From positions 9,774,083 through 9,838,082 of the forward strand of contig CM022670.1 in assembly GCA_012295275.1 (NCBI GenBank): 64,000 bases of DNA, in the 5' to 3' direction. A model generated the notes under the pieces. It made no database searches. It worked only from the letters and a program-made list of their open reading frames with translations, and was not told the DNA's origin. Below, one piece after another: positions 39,176 through 51,100 of the stretch; positions within the stretch are counted from its first letter, which is position 1; each line of letters opens with the position of its first letter. Position numbers and translations under genes: made by a program. The DNA comes from Chrysomallon squamiferum. Lineage: Eukaryota > Mollusca > Gastropoda > Neomphalida > Peltospiridae.

Positions 39176-42100
39176 ATAATATACAAAAATAATAAGCCTA
39201 AAAACATTTATTTTTAGTGTACTAAGTTCTGTATAAAATAAGTTAATTACTTTGATATATCCTTTAACAAAACTGGACAAAGTAAAAGAACCTTACACAA
39301 TGAAGATTTTATTTTCAACTAGAAAATATTAATTTTTACCTGAGTTTCAGACAGTAATTCACTGAAAGATGATGTTTTCTGAAATATAAATATAACCATT
39401 TCATTATGAACCATGCATTTTTTACATATATTTCCTTCATAAATTCAGTGAATGTGTCCAAAAGAAAGACAGACAAAAATAAGTCTTGAAAATTCAGAGA
39501 AACCAGTCAATAGTTTAGTATAAAATTAAAAATTAATTTTTTTACATAGGTTTCATTACCATTTCAGACATTGCAATAAATATAAAAAATAAATAAAAAA
39601 TCACTGATTCGATCTCAAAAAACACTCAGAATTTAAAAGAAAATTATATTAATTTTGTTTTTTTAAGGTCTGATTTCTGATACTGAAAAACTATATATTT
39701 ATCTGACAAAATATATTTATTCTTAACACTGATGAAAACTTTAATTTACAGGAAAAAGTAATTAACAAATTTTTTAAATTCTTATTTTAACTTGGATAAA
39801 CAAATTTAATATTAATATGAAAAAACACACAATAAAGTATAAATAAAAAAAAAAATTTATAAGAAAATAAAACTTTTAACAACTGTATATTTTACCTGAC
39901 AAAATAAATTTAGTGACAAATCAGAAAAGAAACAAGGTGCAAAATAGAAAAAAAATTAATTAACAAATCAAGAACACATTTATTATCACTATTTATTTAA
40001 CCATTACTTAATTAATTCAGAAATAAATTAACATTAAAACTGTAAGAAACAGCAAAATTAAAAAAAAAAAAAGTAATTAACAAATCAAAGATACATTTAT
40101 TATCACTATTTTTTTTAACCATTACTTAATTAATTCAGAAATAAATTAACATTAAAACTGTAAGAAACAGCAAAAAAAAAGAAGTAATTAACAAATTAAA
40201 GATATATTTATTATCACTATTTATTTAAATATTATTAATTAATGAATTTAACATTATAATGAGAAAAACTGTAAATTCACCTCGGTACATTCCAGAGCTT
40301 CTATCAATCCTTTTTTCTCAGGTTTCTCAATGACTCTTTGGTTGTACACATGTCTCAGAGTTTTCTGATTATGCTGCTCATTATCTATCACAAAGAAATA
40401 ACTAACTTTAAAAACAAATCACGTGATTTCCGTGTGTTCATAATTTAGAATAAACAGATTATTCAGTGCAAAAGAAATTGATTAAAATATTATTACTGTT
40501 ATTATCATTATTGATCTTTATTTTTTATAGATATATATAATTATATATCTGTAAAAAAAAAAAAATAATGGTAATAAATAAATAAATTAAATAAATTAAA
40601 TAAATTAAATTTCAAGCCAATTTAACATGTTTAAATTTAAAAAAAAAAAAATAATAATAATAATTACAAGAAAAATTATATAAACAAAACATAAAATTTA
40701 AATAAAAATTTTAAGTTACCCTGTTCCTGTTTCATACTGGGGACATGACAAACAACTGTGCGTGCCTGTTCGTAGCAGATAGTTTTACTTGCATGTTTCT
40801 CAACACTTCTAGACAGGGTAGGGTTAAAAGAGGCTGACTGACAGCTCTGAGTCAAGTTTTTTCTTTTCTTTGCTGATTGGGCAGGAATCTGAAACAAGCC
40901 AGCAAATATTCATTACAGACTGATTGACATGACATTTAGATATAATCCAAATGGGAAACATTTTTTTTTTAAATTTCATTTTTCATTTATTTTATTTTAT
41001 TTTATTTTATTTTATTATATTTTATTTATATTATATTTTATTTTATTTTATTTTAATATAAAATAAGTCTGGAGATATAGAAAAAAAAATTAAAATTTTA
41101 AACATTTTATTCATAACCTCATTTGCAGATATAAGCTGAATAATAAATAAAATGATAAAAATTAAAATTAAAAAAAATTTAATAAAATAAAATAAAATAA
41201 AATAAAATAATTAAATTAAAAAATAAAAATAAAAATAAAAATAAAAATAAAAATAAAAATAAAAATAAAAATAAAAATTAAAATAAAAATAAAAATAAAA
41301 AAAAAAAATAAAAATAAAAATAAAAATAAAATATAAAAAAGGCTATAATCCCTAGAACAATAAATATTGAAAATTATACTGAAAATATTCAGTATCAAAC
41401 TAACAAGCTTTTCTGTGTTTTTGAAAAACGCCATGACATCGCGAATCACGTGTCCAAAATTATCTTTTTTACTGATGTACGGCCGCACCCACAGAGGAAG
41501 CTGACAAATAAAATCAGAAGAACCAAACCTGCAAAAAAATTTAAAATAAATAAACATTACTTTCACCAGTTTATTACATCTTTATGTTATAAAATTTATT
41601 TCTATACTGTTTTTATTATTTTGAAGCTGGTATAAAGAATGTTATATTCTTCTGAATTAAAACAGTTTAACAAATTGACCAGTAATGAGAGAAATGTATA
41701 CATGAATGGTTTTTGAAAAGAGATTTTTTTTTTTTAATTTGAGACAGCTAATAATATTGTAGCAAAAAAAATGTTAATAAAAAATAATTTTTAAGAAGTG
41801 TTTGGTAAATATTAATTATTTATTTTTGTTTGATTAGTGATAAAAATAAAAAATTTAAGAAAACAAGAAAAAAAAACCCCGCAAACTTCACCATTTTGTA
41901 CAGTTTTAAAAATTAAATAATTAAGTAATTAGTTGATACTATTAATGCTAAAACAAGTGAAATGCTAATATAATTTTTTTTTTTTTTTTAAGACATTCAA
42001 ACCTTGTATCACACAGGATGATTGCTCCAAAATCATCTTTGTGTCTGATGACACGCCCAATCGCTTGATTGACAGCTCTTGAAGCCTGCTGTCTATACCA

Positions 42101-45100
42101 CTCATTTCCTCCAAGTCCCTGAAATCAAAGAAAAATAGCAAAATGTTAAAAACTGATTTATTTTTATACATCATAATTATAAATACAATATCAACCAATC
42201 ATTTAAAACATCGCATATGTACAGCCACAAAAGATAATATAAAGAATAATAAGAATAAAATAATAAATTTTTTAAGAAATTTATAATTTAACTACATCAT
42301 TAATTTGGTTTAAAACATCTTAGTACCAGAAAAAAAATATATATATATTTTATGAATATATCATAAAAACAACATACACAAATGTTTGTAATTTCATTAT
42401 CATACTTTATTATTAGCAAAGGTTAGTTTGAAAACAAAAAAGGAAAAAAATATTCAGTCAAAAGCATAAAATATATTTTTGTAGGTTCTCACAGTTTTGT
42501 GAAAAAACTGTCATATCTGATTATGATCAATGAAAGGTTACTAAAAACTGTAAAACAATAATTTTGAAGTCTAATGAATTTTTACCATACAAGAGATTAT
42601 AAACATATGCTAACCTTTATAGCATTCTTCATTCTCATCTCATCGAGAAACTGCATCTTTAATATGACTTTAGGGTCCATGCGAGGAGGATATGGCAAAC
42701 CAGTGATGACAACAGCCCGGCCATTGTTGTTTGAGAAATCCAAACCTTCACTCACCTGAAAATAAATACAGCTCTGTTTTAAACGTTTAGTACAGAGTAC
42801 AGAAGAGACTGTTGTTATTAGAATTTACCTAAACATAAATTTTACTCCCAAAATCAAAGGTTGAGTAATGCTGAAACTCAAGCAAGAACAGAACGGTATT
42901 TAAGTCTGAACACAAATTCCATTTATATTTCATATACAGCTTATACAAAAATTTATTTTTAATGTAATATTTTTAACAATTTTGTTCATGAAAAAAAATT
43001 TATGTTGCTAAACCATCCAAAAACTGCAACATGGCACCATTTAGGATGCTCACAAAAAGTTTTCAGATAAGAGATGATTATTTTTTGTTTGTTTTATTTG
43101 TTTTTTAGTAAAACTTGAATGCCAGGAAATCCAGTAATAGTTGAAGAATTTCCATCTACAACACAAACGTACAGGGACAGAGGTACAGAGGTACAGACAG
43201 AGGAGAACTATCACCAGATACTTAATAAATATTTGCCAGCTACAGAAGGAATAATGAATATTCCCTGTACAATACAATTTAATAAAAATTAGTCACATCT
43301 CTTGAAACATGACTGAATAACATTTTACTTATTATTCAGAATATAAAATTATAATATAAATTAACAACACTATTTAGTTTGAGTTGGAGAAAGGAAATTA
43401 TTATTCATTTAAAAAAATCTTTAGCTTCAAAACATAAGAGTGTCTGATGTTAATAATAAAAAATTATAATAACTGTAAGATTTTTACTTTAATACAAATT
43501 ATTACATCATCATAATAATAAAACTATAATTTCCAACACAAATAAAATCAACAACAAATAAAAAATTTAATTTACCTTGCCACGACAAACTGCCATAAAA
43601 ATTGCTCCATTTAGAGTCGTATCTTCAATTTTGTCATAAAATTCTTCAATGACCTGATTTAGACAAACAATTGCAGGAGGAGAAAAAAATGTAGTAATCA
43701 TTTTAACAAGAGGACAGAGATATTAATTTGTAAATATGAAGTGATGTATCACATATGCTGCCATTTTTTTCAAAAAGCATAAAGTTATCTCTTATTGGAA
43801 GCATGGAAACCTTTGGTATGTCAGTTTTGGAATACTGTTTAGAACTGCAAACATTTATTCTTGATCATTCAAATACTTTCTAAAACAAGGCAGTGAAAGA
43901 CTTTTAAAGTGTTGATAACTTTAAAAAAAATTTAAAACTAAAGTTGTGAATAAAAGGATCATATATTCTCTCTTTAACAAAACTTACATTATTAAATGCT
44001 GTTTTTCCTTTTGGTTCCACCAAGATTGCCTTGTACTGAGTTATGCGATTCCAGATATTGTTTTCCTAAAATGCATATTATCAAAACATATTTATAATAC
44101 CAGGTTTTTATTTTAACAAATAATACTCTGAAGATGAAAAGAAACTGAAAATAAATAATTGAAGATATAATAAAAAAAGAAGAAGAAAGAAATGAAAGTC
44201 ACATTTAATTTTATAATATAAATATGAAATATGTTAAAAATAACTGATCAACACATTTTTTTAAATATATATTTTTTTACAGTATTTAAAAACATATATT
44301 ATTAATTAAAAGTGACTAATTAGACTTTATTTATTTTATTTTACTAATCACTCACCTTCCAAAACTCAACGCATTTGTCCATGACAGGATAAGAAGGAAA
44401 GAAAATAAGAAGTCCACTTGGAACAACTCTAGAAAAATTCACTTTAAAATAAAAATAAAATTCCATTTGTTTAACACCACTGAAGTAGATTATTCATTTA
44501 TGATCAGTTATTGGAAATAAATAATGTTAGAATATAGTTTTCAGAGGAATAAACTTAATTTTTTGTAAAAGTTTCTTAAAATACAGATATCTGTTGGGTC
44601 TCAAACCAGAGTAAATAATAAAATACTATTATAATTATACTGTTTTTAAAAACAAATTGATATCAGGTCAATTTCTGCTTGTTTTTATGTAATGATGATT
44701 TATTATAGACTTGTTCCTTAGTAATATTATTATCAAATTATACAATTAATATTTATTTATACAGAGAGAAAAAACTTAACAATCATTTCTCAGAGTACAT
44801 CAACATCATGGTGGAAGTACATACACATATATAAAATTAATATTTAACTGCAAACTTTAGACAGAAGTAGCTCTGTACTACTGATTATATATTTTATAAA
44901 TTTTAAACTCAAAAATATTTTTATAGTTAACCATATCTCACCTATGCTATTTCCCAGAGATGCCTGGTATGCTGGATCAAATCTGAAAATTTAAAAAATT
45001 CAGTAATTTAATTAGTTTTAGACACTGAAGCAGCCAATATGAAAAATATTTTAATTGATTATTACTTATTTGAAATGTAGTTTTAATATTATTTTGACAT

Positions 45101-48100
45101 TCAGAAATTTCTTTTTAAATCCTATATTTCATCTTTAACTAAGAAACACAAAACTAAGAATTAAATTTTAATTAAAAAATGCCTTCACATATTTTTAATC
45201 TATATGTAAGTACTGTCACGCCTATGGTTACATACAAATATTAAAATACAAAGAACAAAAAGTTGCCATCATAATGTAGGTAAAAGGAATGTTTTACAAA
45301 AACACAGAGCCTGTGGCATATCAGTAATATGGCATGGGCTAGAATAGAAAAATGACAACAGACATGTGGAAGAAATTTGATCAGTAATCCATGATATCTC
45401 AGTACTATGACAATTACTTTATTATGAATAATAGTTAAATAATTTTTTTTTTTTTTTTTATATGACCAGATATACACATTTTGCAGAATCAAAAAAATTA
45501 ACAGTAGTTTGAAGTTTGGTATAATTATATTTTGTATTTTTAACTGGAATTATTTCGATACCTTGTTTGATAACTTGAGTTGAGAACTGTCCCATCAGGG
45601 CCTTTTGCAATGATGTTGACTGATACCTGGAATTTCTGTATAACATGAGGGTTCTCCAGTGTAACTGGAAACGGACTGAAAATAAAACAGGAATGTATAT
45701 TAATTTAACAACAGTATTTCATAATTTATTCATAATACATAAAATGGTTATAAAAAATTTAATAATATAATTTTATAAAAACTTAAAATTAGAATAAAAC
45801 CATAATTAGAGAGGAAAAACGTTAAAACAATAAAAGAAAAAAGAAAAAAGAAAGAAAAAAAAAATGAAGAAAGATAATAATATATTAACGTATTTAACTG
45901 GATTCGTTCAAGAAATTTTGACATACGACTTCAGTGTAATAGCTAAATTTTTGTTTATTAATTAAAATTATTTCAGAAGCAAATTTGTGAAATAATTGTT
46001 ATAATTTTAATACAATTATTAAAATAAAGGATAAAAATCTAAAATGCAATTTTTTTAAAAGATATATTAATATAAATCAAATATAAAACCCAACCAAATA
46101 CAACTAATAACATAAAAAAAAAAAAAAAAAAAATGTTTTGCAGTGACAATAAAAATTATAAATGTTAATTATAATCAAATATGAGAATCTTACATCTGCA
46201 TTTCCATTGTGAATGAAGAGAGGGGAGACAGAGTCCCACTGGTGAGAATGATACATTTGACACCGTGAGCCTCAAGATCTCTCATACTGTGTCCCGGACT
46301 GAAACACCAGTAACTCAAAATCCGCTCTGAAATAAACAAAAAAACAAAACAATCTATTATGATCAGAGTTAAAGTTGTGTAAAGACTGAGTCCCCACTAA
46401 TCACACTTGTTCAAAGCTTGATCCATTTATACTGATGACAGTTAATTTTCTTTGAAATGTAAGAAGATGAATTAAATGATTAATAGAGTTATACTGAAAA
46501 TGTTAAAATACTGTATTATTGAATTAATTCAGCAGGAGAGGAGTCTTATAGTCGAAGCAAGAGACCAAACAGCTTCAGTCCCCATGTACTCCCCAGAAAT
46601 GGTGTTTTGGGATTTTTTCATAGATTTTTCAGACTTGTTTTAAATCCATAAATTATTTATCTCTTTTAAAAATAAAATAAAATAAAATATTAATATGGAG
46701 CAAACAATAAAAGCCTAATATAATTATACTGCTTTTAAATACAAATTGATCTCAGTTCAATTTCAGATCGTTTTTGTCTAATAATTATTAAGTATTGTCT
46801 TGTTCCTTAATAACATTAGTATGTAATTATGTAATTAATAATTACTTCACATGTTAATGATAAAATATAACATTTCTAAACAGTACCCTTTTTATCTGGA
46901 TTTCCAGTTGAAGCCCAAGAATCCATTTTTTTCTTCTTTGCAAATTCCTCTTTAAAATGAATATGAACCTGTAATAACAATTTACAAAAAAATTATTAAA
47001 ATTATTGAGATAATTTTTCACAAAGACCATAAACACTGAGAAAATGATTAGAAAAATTTGTATTAACAACCCTGAACTGTTTTATAAATAAGATATTTTA
47101 AATATTTTTTCCAACTTTATAAAAATGATTTCTATTTTATTATTTATTACTTTTATTGAAATTTATTAATCAACAAAAAATTTATAATCAATGATTATAT
47201 ATAAACAAAGGAGATGTACCAAAAAAATATAGTAGAAATAATTCACGTGTTATTTCTAAACCACTAACCTTATAAAATTTTGTGATCCTCTCTTGGTGAT
47301 CTGGAAGAGTGGCTCCTAGGGCTGGTTCCTGACTGAACACAATCTAGAAATGATAATATTATTGCCATTAGAAAGAATCATCTACATCTGTAATATTTCT
47401 CAGTAAAGCTCCTGTTGATAAATAAGATAGAAACAAAATATGTATTTTAGAAAATAGTTTTAAAATGTAGTCTACTCCTTATAACCAGATGTATCAAATA
47501 TGTCATATCTGTTTAGTCAGTGATAAAATAAATTCACTTAACAACTGAACATCAATATTAATTACTGTAATCCATTACAATAATTTAGAAAATTCTTTGG
47601 AAGCTGATTTTATATTTTCCATTTACTTATTCTGTAAATCATTCAAATAAAATTGTGAAGTTAGAATATTTAAGATATGTCTATTAACACACCTGTGAAT
47701 TAATGGATTTTTAAAAAAAAATTTCTTATGTACATTTATACTTAGATGTTACTATAAACTATTAAAATAGTATGTTTTAATCATTATAATAAGATATCAA
47801 CAGTCTGAATACACATGATATTAATGAAAGTTTTTTGTTCTTGCAATAATTAATTTTTTTCTAAACCAGTACATGCATACCCTTAAAATTTCATTTATTT
47901 TTCCAAGTCCTGCACCTTTTGTATGCAAAACACTGCCTGCACCTTGAAATATTCAAAAATCAATATTATACTTTGATGTCTAACAAGCAGAAGTTACCAT
48001 TAAAAATTAACAAATGTGTAAAGATACTGTGGTTGTATTAATCAAACAAAAATAGGTTTTTTTTTTTTTTTTTTTTTTTTAAATTCTCTTGTTATTAAAA

Positions 48101-51100
48101 CTGGTTCATGGGAAGAATAAGAGGATTGAGAAAAACAGTTTCTAAAATGGCTTTCAAGTTTTAAAAGAAATGGGATTTGAAATAATTTTTTGTTATATAA
48201 TCAGCTGTTACATATTTGTCTGCTGGTCAGTGAGTTTCACTTACATTAAAATTTTTACTTAAAAACTGTATAATTAAATTCAAAATGCAATTTAATTCTT
48301 ACCTTCATTGGTTAGATAGGCTACAAGTTTATCCAGTAATTCAAGCACATAATTCTTGTTTTCAAAAGTTATACCAACATTTGTCAGAAATTCAAACATG
48401 TATCTGTGCCAAAAAAATTAATAGATTAGGAAAACCTGATGAAACATAATGGCTGAACTTATAAATAATTGACAATTTGTATTAACAAATTAAAATTAAA
48501 CGATTTACTGACCCACTGTTTTATTTCAAATAATAACAATAATAATAATATAAATTAATTTTTTCAGCATATTAAACACAGTGATGCAAAAGAAATCTAT
48601 ATTTACATATCTTTTTAAATGTTACTCTTACATGCCAGATTTAGTCAATCCTCTGCCATTTTTAGGAATTTCAACTGCATCTAAATTGTCTTCAAAATTC
48701 TTCAGAACAACTATAGTTATTACCAAAAACAGAAAAAGTTAAGAAAAGAAATAATATAATTTTAAAAATTTGCAAATTCTCTATTAGATAAAAATTAGAT
48801 TTTAAAAATTTGATTGCTAAACTATTGTTAAACTATTTTTGATTGTTAAATCCAGAACTAGAAAAACCAAAATAAAATTACTTGATTTCATAATTTATTA
48901 ATATTATTTACAATTGATTTATTTTTTTCAGACAGCAAAATAAATGCACTAACTTAAAAAACCCACAAACTTAGACATTTTTAATCTTTACCTTTTAGTC
49001 TTAAAAGTTCTTCCAGTGTAAAATCAGGTTCTGCAATAAATATTTTAAAAATAAATAATAAAATTTACAGTCATACAAAATATATCTTTGAAATATTCAA
49101 AGTTTGATATTAAAAAATAACAGCAATATTAAAAGGAAAAAGAGAAATTAAAGTCTAGAATCAAAGAACAAATAAATGAACTATAAAAAAAATAAATAAC
49201 AATAAATAAAATTTCATTCCATTACATTCTATTGTTATTCAAAGTACAGGATGGGTATAAAATAGAAAAAAAATAAAAAATAAAACAGACCACCTTAGCA
49301 GTATCTAAAGAAATTAAATTAAAATACAAATCAAATTTTAAAAATTAATTACCTACTGCAGCAGAGTCTCCAAGTTCTGTGACCTGATTTTCCATTTCAC
49401 ACAACTCAACTATTTTCTCCATCAGTTTGTTGGTTTCCTCAATGGCAGTCGCCAGGTCAATGGAGGTCAGATCAAATGAAGAACTCTCCTCACATATTTT
49501 TTCCTTCAGAAATTATCACATGTGTTTTTTTCAATTTTAAAAAATATTTTTTTACTACATGTTAAAACAATTAAGATAATATTTTTCATTTTATAATTTT
49601 TCTAAAAGTGTTATTAATGACAAAATGAATTATTATTATATGTAATTTCTCTGATCATTTCTGATTAATTATCATTTTTCAGAATATAAAGCTTTATTAC
49701 TATTAATATTTATAATGTTACTTTCCACATAAAATATTGCAGAACAGAGTGAAACAAAGAGTGGTGCAGGATTGAAATTAAAAAATCACCATTTTGCATT
49801 TTTTTCTATTCATACCAGATTGTGTGCTTCATCGAGGATAAGAATGTTTCCCTGAAGTTCAACTCCATGAGCTCGACGTGACTAAATAAAATTAAATAAT
49901 TATATTAACTTTCTCTTTCAAATTAGTGGACTTTTTTTCAAATAATAATTTTTTTTAATTTCACTGCTTACTTTTTTCTTCTGGCCAAAATGTATCCTTT
50001 GAGAAAACCCCAGTTACATAGCAAAAACTATTTACAATTAAACACTATTTACATAAATATTTCCTTTATTAATACTTCAGAAAGATATACAGGTAATAAA
50101 AAGGATATCTGGATCAAAATTTAATATGTAATTAAAATATAAAATAAGCAATGAATTTTTTATATATTTAACAGATATAAATTAAAGCTGATTTTCTGAA
50201 AATTCTAATTTTCTGGAAGCTGTATATATTGTCTGGTATCTGCATTTATAAAAATGGATGTTGAAAATACCTTTGGATCAAGTAGGTAATTGTATGGCAT
50301 GAAAATAATATCAGCATCAGTTTTCAGTTCCCGAGCCAAATAGTATGGACATACTCTAAAAACATAAAAACATACACATTAACTGTAGACACATTTTTCA
50401 CTGTGAATCTACAACACTTCTATAGAAGACAAAATTGTTGATGGAAAATATAAATTACCTGAAATTACTTATGTAAAAAGTATTGTTTTATTTTACTAAT
50501 ATTTAATTTTAAATGGTGTAAAAATGTAATTTAAAAAATATTTAAGAACAAATTCAGCTGTTTTAATATGTCTCTTTGGCTGATTGACTCTGATAACATG
50601 AAGTATAACTGTTGGATACATACAATGGCATTCTTCAGTTTACAAATTGACAATGCCATAAATCAATATTTTTAACATTTTCCTTTTGTTATTGTTTTAT
50701 TTCAAGAAAATTATAACACTTCTGCATTAATGAAGTACTGTCAAGTTTTAATCCCAGCCACTAGCTCCAAATTAAATCTAGCCAAACCAATTACTTTGCT
50801 GTTTCTCCATATTTGACCAGATCTTCTATATCCACAACATTTCCCACTCCTACCCTGGTATCTCCCTTTCTCTTCTGATCTACATTTGTAAATGTAAAAA
50901 CATTGTTAAATCACTGTCACAGGTTATAGTAAAAGAAAAGAGATACTGCATCATCCATTTTTCCCGAGAGCATGTACAGATATCATAAACACTTATTAGA
51001 ATTACCTAATAATAAAAAAAAAATTATTAAAAAACCCACCAAAAAATAAAATACTTAGACTGACAGATTTACAAAGAAAATTAATTTTCTTTAAATATCA

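Noticed and set aside
40374-40400. A different start for RTEL1 exon 26
   Set aside because: Other AG sites nearby break the phase with exon 25; only the acceptor at 40385-40386 fits.
44432-44437. TTCTAG as acceptor for RTEL1 exon 19
   Set aside because: It would shift the frame relative to exon 18; TTTTAAAG a few bases upstream keeps the frame and gives NFSRVVPSG.
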